Shown piece after piece: positions 6,481-14,504 of a stretch of DNA of 32,239 nucleotides. The notes below the pieces were generated by a model. It searched no databases and had not been told where the DNA came from. It was given only the letters and a program-made list of their open reading frames with translations. The stretch spans positions 1 through 32,239 of the forward strand of contig JACNJL010000061.1 of the NCBI GenBank assembly GCA_014382585.1, read 5' to 3'. Position 1 is the stretch's first letter, and each line of letters begins with the position of its first letter. The position numbers and the translations under genes are program-made. The DNA comes from Limisphaerales bacterium (lineage in GTDB: Bacteria; Verrucomicrobiota; Verrucomicrobiia; Limisphaerales; UBA1100).

Positions 6481-8598
6481 ATGAGTAACGGCCAGGCACC
6501 CAAAAGCATGCCTTGGGCCGATATCGGCTTGGTGGCGTTTGTCTTCAGCGTGCTGCTGTGGATGGTGCTGCCGCTGCGCCCGTGGATGCTCGATCTCTTG
6601 CTGGCGGTCAGCATCTCATCCGGTTTGCTGGTGATGCTGGTCATCATTTACGTTCGCGAGCCTTCCGAGTTTACCGCCTTCCCCACGCTGCTGCTGATCA
6701 TCACGTTATTTAGATTGGGGATTAACGTCGCCTCAACGCGCCTCATTTTGGGCGAGGCGCAGGCGGGCGAGATCATCCAAAAATTTGGTGAAGTAGTCGT
6801 GCAAAATAATTATGTGGTCGGCTTCGTGGTGTTTATTATTCTCACGCTGATCAATTTTGTGGTCATCACCAAAGGTGCCGGCCGCATCGCGGAAGTGGCG
6901 GCGCGGTTTACGTTGGACGCTATGCCCGGCAAACAAATGGCCATCGATGCTGAGCTGAACGCCGGGCTCATCAAGGAAGATCAGGCCCGCACACGCCGCG
7001 AAGAGCTGGCGAAGGAAACCGACTTTTACGGATCCATGGACGGTGCCAGCAAGTTTGTGCGCGGTGATGCCATCGCGGGCATCATCATTACTTTGGTCAA
7101 CGTCATTGGCGGCATTGGCATCGGAGTGATCCAGCGCGACATGGGCGTGGGCCAGGCGATGCAAACTTACACCATCCTGAGTATTGGGGATGGCCTCGTC
7201 TCGCAGATTCCCGCGTTAGTGATTTCCACAGCAGCGGGTATTTTGGTGACACGCACGGCAGACAAATCGAGCCTCGGCCAAACACTGGCCACGCAGCTTT
7301 TTCTGCAACCGAATGTGCTGAAAATTCTTTCGTTTACGCTGCTGATTCTCGCCGCATTCGCGTTGGTCACGGGTATTCTGCCCTGGGTCCCGTTCTTGGT
7401 GATGGGTGGCGTGTTTTATTTTATGTACTCTAATTTTCAGGAAAGGGGTATGATTGTGGAGCGGCCCGCCGGCGGCGGAACGCCCCCCGGTTTGCCCGAT
7501 GGCGGCGGAGCCGATGGTGATGGCGGTGGCGAAGGCGCTGAGCCGTCCGGCCCCGAAAAGCTCGAGGAATTACTACATCTGGACACATTGCAAATCGAGC
7601 TGGGCTACGGGTTGCTCGCCTTGGCGGATCCGAAGAAGGGTGGCGATGTGCTGGAGCGCGTGACGAGTGTCCGCCGGAATTTCGTGCAGGACATGGGCTT
7701 CATCATTCCCGCCGTTCGGTTGCGGGATAATTTGGAACTGCAGCCCAATGAGTACCGGTTTATTTTCCGAGGCCAAATGATTGCCACCGGCGAAGTGATG
7801 CCCGGCTATTGGTTGGCGATGAACACCAATAACAGCACCGAGGTGCTGCCGGGCGTGCAGACGACTGAGCCGGTATTCGGCCTGCCGGCAACGTGGATCA
7901 CCGAGGTGGAACGCAAGAATGCCGAGGTGGCCGGCTACACCGTGGTGGATCCGGCGTCGGTGTTGGTCACGCATTTCAGCGAAACAATCAAGCGCAGCTG
8001 CCACCAAATTCTCAGTCGGCAGGACGTGCAGGTGTTGCTCGATAATTTGAAGGAAGATCATCCGGCACTGGTCAACGAACTGGTGCCCAACCTCCTCTCG
8101 GTGGGGCAGGTGCAGCGCGTACTGCAAAATCTGCTGGCCGAAGGCGTATCCATCCGCAATATGGTGGGCATCCTCGAGCGCGTGTCCGACTACGCGGCCA
8201 CCACGAAAAATCCTGATGAACTTTCCGAACAAGCCCGCCGCTCCATCGGGGTGCAGGTGGTGAAGCCGTACCTCGACGAATCAGGCAACCTGCCGGCCAT
8301 CACGTTGGATCCCTGGCTTGAAGAGGAAATGGTGAAAGGCATCCGTCCCTCGCAAAACGAAATGCAACTGCTGATCGATCCCAAGATCGCCGAGCATCTT
8401 TCGCATCAACTGCATCAGGCCATTCAGCCGATGATCGCTGAGGGCAAACCGCCGGTAATCATTTGTTCGGCTATGATTCGGGCTGGACTCCGCAAGTTCT
8501 TTGCGGCGAAGTTCCCCGAGTTGGCGTTCCTCAGCTACGAGGAGCTGCCGCCGAAGATCGAGATTGTGCCCGTGGCGGCAATCCCGGCCATTCAATAA
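6481..8598 (+). CDS. flhA: flagellar export apparatus protein FlhA
   Basis: A 705-residue FHIPEP-family protein, the normal size. The N-terminal half has about eight membrane segments and the signatures LRPWMLDLLLAVSIS, LFRLGINVASTRLIL and TLDAMPGKQMAIDAELNAG. The C-terminal cytoplasmic domain starts after a Gly/Pro-rich linker (about 330-360) and includes the conserved INEL-like region NELVPNLLSVGQVQRVLQNLL and a late LSYEELPP. FlhA forms the nonameric ring below the export gate and binds chaperone-substrate complexes. The start is the first ATG in frame and gives the expected membrane-proximal N-terminus; the ribosome binding site lies in a hairpin. The last codon is followed immediately by an ATG in the next frame of flhF. 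Confidence 0.97.
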   Translation: MSNGQAPKSMPWADIGLVAFVFSVLLWMVLPLRPWMLDLLLAVSISSGLLVMLVIIYVREPSEFTAFPTLLLIITLFRLGINVASTRLILGEAQAGEIIQKFGEVVVQNNYVVGFVVFIILTLINFVVITKGAGRIAEVAARFTLDAMPGKQMAIDAELNAGLIKEDQARTRREELAKETDFYGSMDGASKFVRGDAIAGIIITLVNVIGGIGIGVIQRDMGVGQAMQTYTILSIGDGLVSQIPALVISTAAGILVTRTADKSSLGQTLATQLFLQPNVLKILSFTLLILAAFALVTGILPWVPFLVMGGVFYFMYSNFQERGMIVERPAGGGTPPGLPDGGGADGDGGGEGAEPSGPEKLEELLHLDTLQIELGYGLLALADPKKGGDVLERVTSVRRNFVQDMGFIIPAVRLRDNLELQPNEYRFIFRGQMIATGEVMPGYWLAMNTNNSTEVLPGVQTTEPVFGLPATWITEVERKNAEVAGYTVVDPASVLVTHFSETIKRSCHQILSRQDVQVLLDNLKEDHPALVNELVPNLLSVGQVQRVLQNLLAEGVSIRNMVGILERVSDYAATTKNPDELSEQARRSIGVQVVKPYLDESGNLPAITLDPWLEEEMVKGIRPSQNEMQLLIDPKIAEHLSHQLHQAIQPMIAEGKPPVIICSAMIRAGLRKFFAAKFPELAFLSYEELPPKIEIVPVAAIPAIQ

Positions 8599-8631
8599 AT
8601 GGTGGCCGGGCGGCCACGGTTCATCTGCCGA

Positions 8632-9768
8632 ATGAATGTTGTCAAACTCATCGCCGATTCACCCCAGGACGCGCTGGAAAAAGTGCGCGACGAACTGGGT
8701 GTCGACGCAGTGATCCTCAACGTGCGCCCTGTGCAGGCGGGTGTGCTCAAGCGGATATGGGAGGGGAAACAAGTGGAAGTGCTCGCCACAAAATCCACCC
8801 CCGAACGGTCTGAAAAAGAAGCGATGCTGCAACTGGCCCAACGCGTGGGTGAGTTGGAAGAGGAACTCACCGAACGCGGGAAGGGCGCGGTGTTGCGAGG
8901 CGGTGCTCCCAATGCCGACGCCAAGCTGCCAGCCAAGCTCGCGCAATTGATTGCCCAAGCGCAGGGTGGCCAGCCCGAAGTGGCGGCCATGCCCGCGGTG
9001 CAGGTTTTGGAGGAACTGGGGTTGCTGCCTTCGCACGCGCGTTGGCTTTCAGCGCAGGCGCGGAATTTCCTGGGCGGCACCAAGCCGCGCAATCTCATTG
9101 AGGAAATGGAGCTGCTGCGCGATGTGCTCTCGGAGTATTGGAATCAAATCGCCCAGCGCGTGGAGAAGCCTGGCAATCCGGTGCGCGTTTTGGTGGGCCC
9201 ACCCGGCACGGGCAAGACCACTGCGCTCTGCAAATGGATGACGCAGGAAGCCTTGGTAAACGGCAAGCCGGTGCGCGTGTGGCGGCTGGATGGTGACCGC
9301 GGCAACACGGCGGAGTTTTTGAGTTTGCACGGCGAGCTGATGCAAATTCCGGTGGAGCGTTTTTGGGACGACAACGATCAGCCACCGGAAGACACGATTC
9401 GGTTTGTGGATATGCCCGGCGTGGCGATCAACCATCCCGATGCGCTGGAAGCTCTCTCGCGTGGACTGGCAGAATTACCGCCGCTGGACATTCAATTGGT
9501 GCTCAATGCCTCGTATGATTTGGGTTTGCTGCTGCGACAGGCGCGCGCGTTTTCGCATTTACCGCTCTCGGGCATTTTGCTGACGCACATTGATGAAGCC
9601 GAGCGCTGGAGCAAAGTGTGGAACGTGATGCTGGCCACGCAATTGCCCATTTCATTTCTCTCGGGGGGGCAGGATATTCCTGGCGACTTTCACCGTGCCA
9701 TTCCGGAAAATCTCTTCGACGCCTTCGTCAACGCCGGCCTGCAAGCGCCTTCGCCTGCGGCGGGTTGA
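8632..9768 (+). CDS. flhF: flagellar SRP-like GTPase FlhF, divergent G motifs
   Basis: FlhF is an SRP-family GTPase that sets the position and number of flagella. The product (378 residues) has the N-terminal pattern KLIADSPQDALEKVRDELG plus DAVIL, a helical linker, and a GTPase domain. The P-loop GPPGTGKT is at residues 189-196. Later motifs differ from the family norm: DTYR is DGDR, DTAGR is replaced by DMPGV, and TKLDE is THIDE. The terminal SGGQDIPGDF matches the usual GQ-x-PED motif. An in-frame ATG at 8599, touching the flhA stop, would add 11 residues. I prefer 8632 because family members begin right before this conserved strand. No FlhG follows; the operon ends here. Confidence 0.88.
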   Translation: MNVVKLIADSPQDALEKVRDELGVDAVILNVRPVQAGVLKRIWEGKQVEVLATKSTPERSEKEAMLQLAQRVGELEEELTERGKGAVLRGGAPNADAKLPAKLAQLIAQAQGGQPEVAAMPAVQVLEELGLLPSHARWLSAQARNFLGGTKPRNLIEEMELLRDVLSEYWNQIAQRVEKPGNPVRVLVGPPGTGKTTALCKWMTQEALVNGKPVRVWRLDGDRGNTAEFLSLHGELMQIPVERFWDDNDQPPEDTIRFVDMPGVAINHPDALEALSRGLAELPPLDIQLVLNASYDLGLLLRQARAFSHLPLSGILLTHIDEAERWSKVWNVMLATQLPISFLSGGQDIPGDFHRAIPENLFDAFVNAGLQAPSPAAG

Positions 9769-9771
9769 TTT

Positions 9772-9800
9772 TGTAGCCCGGGCCGGTGGGCCGGGCTACA
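9772..9800. terminator. palindrome between convergent flhF and TPR-glycosyltransferase genes
   Basis: TGTAGCCCGG at 9772-9781 and CCGGGCTACA at 9791-9800 form a perfect 10-bp stem around a 9-base loop. It lies four bases after the flhF stop and contains the stop codon of the minus-strand gene, so it may end transcription from both sides. Neither side has a clear T-run, so a REP-like dispersed palindrome is an equally good reading. Confidence 0.5.
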
Positions 9801-11229
9801 TAGCCGCTTTCACCACGCCTCCTGCGAGTTGGGAGGTGCGCAGTTCGGCGCCGTAGTTGAGCAGGCAATGTTGAATTTCTTCCATCACATCATCCCACTG
9901 ATTGGTTTGGCTTTGGCGGAAGAGGCGCATGGTGGGATACCACGGGGTGTCGTTGCGATGCAGCCGCCAGCGCCAATCGGCGGCGTGGGGCAGGAGCGTC
10001 CATGAAGGGCGCCCCAGCGCGCCGGCGAGGTGGGCGGTGGCGGTATCCACGGAAAGCACGAGGTCGGCCTGGCTGAGGATATCGGCGGTGTCGGCAAAAT
10101 CGCCGATGTGATCGCGCAGGTCGTGCACGTTGGAGCGTTGATTCATATCGGCCACGGCGGTGGCGTCGGCATTGATTTGCACGCTGTAAAATTGGCAGCC
10201 GGGGGTGTCGAACATATTTTTGAACAGCGAATAGGGGATGGATTTTTTCTCGGTGATTTCGCTGTGCGGCGCGCTGGTCCAGGTGACGGCGATGTGTTTG
10301 TAACCGGGTTTGTAGCCGGGGAGTTTTGATGGGGAAGTTTCGACAGGGCTGAGGTAAGGGGGGCTGTGGTGATCGGTTTCGCGTTGGAGCTTGAGCAGTT
10401 TGGGCAGGCTCATCAAGGGGGCGTGCACGTCAAATTTTGGAAGGCTGTCGCCGGGGGCCACCACGGAATCGAGCTCGGGGACGCCCTTGAAAAGGCGTTT
10501 GAGCTGGGGCTGGCATTGAAGGGAAACTCGGTTGCGGGCGCGGGCGAGTTGGCGGGCGAAGCGCAGGAACATAATGGAATCGCCGAAGCCCTGTTCGGTG
10601 TGGAGTAACAGGCTGCGGCCTTCGAGGGGATCGCCACGCCATTCGGGGGCGTCAAATTCAGGTTTCTTTTTCTGACGGGCTTTCCAGCGGTATTCGTAAT
10701 CGCGCCAGCCTTTGGCGAAGTCGCCGAGCATGAGGCAGGCGAGGCCGTGGTTCCAGCGGAGGTTAGGGTCATTGGGCTCGTAGTACAGCGCTTTGCGATA
10801 TTCCATCAGCGCCTCGGGCACGCGATTTTGTTCCTCCAAAATCCAGCCGAGATTGACGGCGGCATCGGCGGCTTCGGGGTTGATGAGCAGTTCCTGTTTG
10901 AGGCAGGCCTCGGCGGCGGTGATGTCGCCGAGGAGTTGGTGGGAATTGGCCATGCCGAGGTGGATGCCTTGTGCGGAAGGTTCGCGGCGGGCGGCGGCTT
11001 TGAAATGTTCGAGGGCTTCGGTGGGGCGGATTTGTTTGAGGCGGGCGGCGCCGAAGTTGTAGCGCAGTTCGGGAGAATCGGCACCGAGGTCGAGCACGCG
11101 GGAGTAAACGGATACGGCAAGATCGAGCTCGCCCATCTTCTGAAAGAAGAGGCCGAATTTCTTGAGCGTCTCGGCGTGACTCAGGTCGCGCGCGGAACTG
11201 CTGTTTTCAACTTCCGTGTTGATTCTCAT
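9796..11229 (-). CDS. TPR protein with C-terminal GT9-like glycosyltransferase domain
   Basis: A 477-residue protein. Residues about 20-175 are TPR units (for example HLGMANSHQLLGDITAAEA, LGWILEEQNRVPEALMEYRK). A GW-x-x-YEYRW motif then leads into a GT-B type glycosyltransferase region at about 205-460 with EQGFGDSIMFLRFARQ (212-227) and SVDTATAHLAGALG (393-406), the signature seen in heptosyltransferase-like (GT9) and TPR-linked transferases. It probably transfers a sugar to a protein or glycan; substrate unknown. A GAGGTGG ribosome binding site at 11234-11240 supports the start. It faces the flagellar operon and shares its 3' palindrome. Flagellin glycosylation is possible from context but not shown. 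Confidence 0.85.
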   Translation of the reverse strand: MRINTEVENSSSARDLSHAETLKKFGLFFQKMGELDLAVSVYSRVLDLGADSPELRYNFGAARLKQIRPTEALEHFKAAARREPSAQGIHLGMANSHQLLGDITAAEACLKQELLINPEAADAAVNLGWILEEQNRVPEALMEYRKALYYEPNDPNLRWNHGLACLMLGDFAKGWRDYEYRWKARQKKKPEFDAPEWRGDPLEGRSLLLHTEQGFGDSIMFLRFARQLARARNRVSLQCQPQLKRLFKGVPELDSVVAPGDSLPKFDVHAPLMSLPKLLKLQRETDHHSPPYLSPVETSPSKLPGYKPGYKHIAVTWTSAPHSEITEKKSIPYSLFKNMFDTPGCQFYSVQINADATAVADMNQRSNVHDLRDHIGDFADTADILSQADLVLSVDTATAHLAGALGRPSWTLLPHAADWRWRLHRNDTPWYPTMRLFRQSQTNQWDDVMEEIQHCLLNYGAELRTSQLAGGVVKAAM

Positions 11230-11383
11230 AATACCACCTCACGAGCAGCACTTGCTCGATGAGTCCATCCTTGGACGTGGTTGACAGCGCTATTAGCTGT
11301 TTGTCGCTACCTATAAGTCGGCAGAAAAGGGGGGCGGCTTTAGGAATTAATTCTTTTTTTGGATGGAAACCCCAAAAAAACCC

Positions 11384-11419
11384 AAAAAAAACGCCCGACC
11401 GCTGTAAAACGGCCGGACG
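11384..11419 (-). terminator. intrinsic terminator of the lipoprotein gene
   Basis: Read on the minus strand, CGTCCGGCCG and CGGTCGGGCG form a 10-bp stem (two G-U pairs) around an 8-base loop, followed at once by eight T's. It lies 22 bp after the stop of the gene at 11441-13240. The rest of the 11230-11440 spacer, up to the TPR-glycosyltransferase start, shows no gene; a further T-rich stretch follows at about 11350-11381. Confidence 0.85.
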
Positions 11420-11440
11420 CGTAAAAAACGCTGCTTTTGG

Positions 11441-13240
11441 CTATCTTTTACGGGGTGCGGCTTCCGCGTTCTCAGGCTCGATTTCGATGCCTTCAATTTC
11501 CGGTCCTTCCCCTTCAAAGCCGATTTCTCCGGCCATTTCAGCAAGTTTGATCGATAAATCGATGAGCTGCTTCAAGCTGTTGGTTTTTTTGTCTTTAAAG
11601 GTGAGCGAGGCATTCATAGACGTCATGTCGCTGGTGAAGGAGGCTTCATCGAATTTGCGAAGGATATTGACTGCCTGCGCAGCCTCTTCATCCCCCTCGG
11701 ACATCACTTCAATGACATCAGCGATTCCGGCGAACCGCACAAATCCGCCGGCCACGTGCTTGCCAAGCATCGCGCGCTTATTGCCCTTCACAGGATTTGC
11801 TACTTTGCCTTCGGCTACGGCATTCGCGTGTTTTTTGGAAGTGATAAAGAGAGCCTTTTGGTTTTGGGCGAATTGTATGCCAAACATCCCTTTCAGCATA
11901 GTCATGCCTTCCTGCAGTTTCTCATTGTTGATGAGTTTGTTGGCGGCCACCCAGTTGTCCACGGTAAGGCCCACGAGAAATCCGACGGCCGGTGTGGGGC
12001 CGAAATCGCCTTCGGCCATTTCCAAGCTGTCCCAACTCAGGATGAAGTCGCCCTTGGGAATGGATAAGAGATCTTTGAGCGTCAGGCCGATTTCGGCTTC
12101 CATCATGGCGAGCACCTCTTCAAATTCAGGTTGCTTCAGCAACAGGGGCAAGATGTCTTTATTGAAGAATTTCCGAACCGCGGCCATGTTAATCGATTCG
12201 GCAAAGGCCGCGATGGTGTTTTGTGGCACGAGGTCTAGCAAGGCAGCATCCGCGCCTTTGCCGGCCAACCCGGCGAATTGATTTGCTTCTTTGCCGAAGC
12301 TGATGGACAGATCCGAATTGATTGCGCCGGGCTCAAAGCTGAGTGTGGCCGAGTAGGTGAGGTCTTTGTATATGTCATTGACCAACTTGGACACGGGATC
12401 CTCGCCGATGGCAGCATCCATAATGGTGAGTAGCTGGTTGTAGTCAAACCACGCTCCAATATCATACTTTTTCTTGAGATGCTCGCTGAGGCTGTTGCTC
12501 GGTTTGGAGTTTCCGTTGATGCGTGCCTCGAGCATGGCTGGCACTTGCAAAACCTTCGCCTGATCGCTGGTGCCTACAATGACAAAGACTTGATCAGTGA
12601 AGCCCATAGCCACAGGCATGCCGGCCATGGCGAGCTGTTTGAAGCCCTTGGCTTCGGCTACTTTCAACGGCAACCCGGTGGTGGCGATGATCTTGTTGAT
12701 GGTTTTCTCCAGAGTCGCGGAATCCTTAACCGCCATCAACAGGCCACCTTCCACGAGGGGTTCGGCGCCAAAATCATTATCCTCTGCGGGCGGCAGGATA
12801 TTCATAAACACGTGCGCCGGTTGGGCGATATCCAACCCGCTGGCGGCGGGATCTTTGAGAATCGAGATGGCTAATTCGTCATTAACTTCAGCCATGATCT
12901 GCTCAAAGATTTTGGATTTGAGGAATTCTTTGTGGCCGCCTTTTTCGAGCAGTTGCTTGACGTTGGCAGAGAAAAGCATGGTGAGTTTCTGAGGCAAATG
13001 AGCAGCCAATGTGCCTGCGCCCGCGGCGGGTTTGGAAACCGGATTGGCTGCCGGATCCGTATTGGGCGTCGTAACGGGGGGCTGCGCGCTGGTTGGGGGT
13101 TCAACGTTTTCCGCATTCGCCGACGGGCCGGTGCCGTTGCCGTCATTTTCAGGGGGTTCTGTGGTTTTTTCGCCGCACCCGATCCACAAGCCGGCCATCA
13201 CCAGTAGGGTGGGAATCCAGAGAAAAAGTTCACGGGCCAT
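11441..13240 (-). CDS. putative exported lipoprotein, DUF4836/DUF3352-like
   Basis: I do not recognise a function. The frame is open up to 13333, but the signal-peptide layout points to a start at 13240 (or the ATG at 13273). From 13240 the N-terminus is a signal peptide, ARELFLWIPTLLVMAGLWIG followed by Cys, consistent with lipoprotein processing, although the residue three before Cys is Trp instead of the usual Leu. A Pro/Thr/Asn-rich linker of about 65 residues follows. The rest is a large globular region with features such as ILKDPAASGLDIAQPAHVFM, resembling DUF4836/DUF3352-type surface proteins. The tail is acidic (EGEGPEIEGIEIEPE) and ends in basic PRKR. It has its own terminator. Outer-membrane attachment is inferred. 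Confidence 0.78.
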   Translation of the reverse strand: MARELFLWIPTLLVMAGLWIGCGEKTTEPPENDGNGTGPSANAENVEPPTSAQPPVTTPNTDPAANPVSKPAAGAGTLAAHLPQKLTMLFSANVKQLLEKGGHKEFLKSKIFEQIMAEVNDELAISILKDPAASGLDIAQPAHVFMNILPPAEDNDFGAEPLVEGGLLMAVKDSATLEKTINKIIATTGLPLKVAEAKGFKQLAMAGMPVAMGFTDQVFVIVGTSDQAKVLQVPAMLEARINGNSKPSNSLSEHLKKKYDIGAWFDYNQLLTIMDAAIGEDPVSKLVNDIYKDLTYSATLSFEPGAINSDLSISFGKEANQFAGLAGKGADAALLDLVPQNTIAAFAESINMAAVRKFFNKDILPLLLKQPEFEEVLAMMEAEIGLTLKDLLSIPKGDFILSWDSLEMAEGDFGPTPAVGFLVGLTVDNWVAANKLINNEKLQEGMTMLKGMFGIQFAQNQKALFITSKKHANAVAEGKVANPVKGNKRAMLGKHVAGGFVRFAGIADVIEVMSEGDEEAAQAVNILRKFDEASFTSDMTSMNASLTFKDKKTNSLKQLIDLSIKLAEMAGEIGFEGEGPEIEGIEIEPENAEAAPRKR

Positions 13241-13427
13241 ACGCCCACTATTTGCCTTGAAGGGAGTCTGCATACGCCCATTATAAGGAGGGGACCTATC
13301 GAGGCGAGATTTATTTTTGATCATTTGTTTCATCGATTTGGCTACGCAAATGGGCGGGGCAGTGTTACAAAAATCAAAAAAAAATCATCGGGCTGGCACA
13401 AAAAAATAACCGTGCTAAATTTCGGTG

Positions 13428-14483
13428 ATGCGTGAGCGTACGGCATGGATTTTGGGAGGCATCGCAGCTGCGTTGCCTATTGCGGGGCTACTGGTGTGGC
13501 TGAATTTGGATGGCGACAGCGGTTCGGTGGAGATTCCATTTTTACCCGAATCGCCCGCCGCGCCGAGTCACCCACGGCTGCAGGTGCTTGATGAGCCGGG
13601 GCGGTGGGAATCAGAAAGCTCCGCCTCCAATGCCGTGGTCACTAACCGCAACACCTGTCATCTCGATGCCCGTTGGGGGCTCAATGGGCACTGCCTGTTT
13701 TTGGAGGAAAAGGTGTTCAGTCCTTCCGGAGCGATTACCTACGAATTTGCCGTTAAACATTACAACGCGGAAATCAACATGTATCATTACACGGTGGTGC
13801 AGGATGACGGCTATGTGCGCGGGTTTGTGGGCAATTGGAAGGTGGGCGCGGGCCGGCTCGAATGGGAATCGGTGTATTTACCCGGAGCTCCGGAGGACGT
13901 GGTCCAGCGCATGAACGAGATGCAACTTGCGCCTGGTAAACGGGAAACGCGGGTAGAAATAACACGTGCCGGACAATTGGAGGGATCCGCGATCACGCAG
14001 GCGGCGCGCAAGGGCAGCGCCCCGACCGAGCTGCCCGCAGTACCCGCCACGCCTGAGCTGGCCCGGCTGGGCCGCGGCGGTGTTTGGAACGAGTCGGAAA
14101 CCTCCACCCTTAATGGCGAATCGGAAACAATCCGCATGACCGGTCGCGCCCGTTGGACACCCGGTGGCCGCGCTTTGTTGTATGAGGGCGTGATCACGGG
14201 CCAGGAGGAGGATCAATATTTCATGTGGATCAAAACTTATGACCGCGAGTCGGGAGTGTATCGGTTCATTCATTTTCACACCGATGGGCCGGTGGATCAT
14301 TTTGAGGGGAAATGGGAGGAAGCCTCCAAGACCATCACTTGGCGATCAATCCAGCCGCCGGGGGAATATCTCATCCGCGAAACATTTGTCAGCACCTCAC
14401 ACCGTAATTGGCACGTAGAGGCGTACGACGACAAAGGCCAACGGTATTACTCAGCCGACGGCGAGAGCCGGTTAAAAGAGTAG
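13428..14483 (+). CDS. membrane-anchored protein with two DUF1579-like repeats
   Basis: A 351-residue protein of unknown function. Residues 7-26 are one hydrophobic segment, either an uncleaved anchor or a signal peptide. Two related regions follow, about 60-160 and 215-320. Each has a G-x-W start, a stretch like MTGRARWTPGGRALLYEG or HLDARWGLNGHCLFLEEK, and a later Y-x-W/VxxYD..GxY pattern ending in G-x-W strands. This resembles the lipocalin-like DUF1579 fold, so it looks like an internal duplication. The first codon could also be GTG at 13425; the ATG follows directly. It is divergent from the lipoprotein gene and convergent with the giant glycosyltransferase gene, 21 bp away. The fold call is by eye. 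Confidence 0.72.
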   Translation: MRERTAWILGGIAAALPIAGLLVWLNLDGDSGSVEIPFLPESPAAPSHPRLQVLDEPGRWESESSASNAVVTNRNTCHLDARWGLNGHCLFLEEKVFSPSGAITYEFAVKHYNAEINMYHYTVVQDDGYVRGFVGNWKVGAGRLEWESVYLPGAPEDVVQRMNEMQLAPGKRETRVEITRAGQLEGSAITQAARKGSAPTELPAVPATPELARLGRGGVWNESETSTLNGESETIRMTGRARWTPGGRALLYEGVITGQEEDQYFMWIKTYDRESGVYRFIHFHTDGPVDHFEGKWEEASKTITWRSIQPPGEYLIRETFVSTSHRNWHVEAYDDKGQRYYSADGESRLKE

Positions 14484-14504
14484 CGCTTACGATTCCACTG
14501 CTGC

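Noticed and set aside
11281-11317. TTGACA followed by TATAAG as a plus-strand promoter
   Set aside because: The spacing is 25 bases, far from 17, and the only downstream plus-strand frame is an antisense shadow.
11259-12281. A 340-codon plus-strand open frame
   Set aside because: It lies antisense to the lipoprotein gene and across its terminator, has no family-like sequence and a Ser/Pro-rich composition typical of a shadow frame.
13280-13285. TATAAT on the minus strand as a promoter for the lipoprotein gene
   Set aside because: No recognisable -35 lies 16-18 bases upstream; the hexamer alone is not enough, although it would suit a start at 13240.
13393-13420. TGGCAC upstream of the DUF1579-like gene as a sigma-54 promoter
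   Set aside because: No GC element occurs at the required ten bases after the GG.
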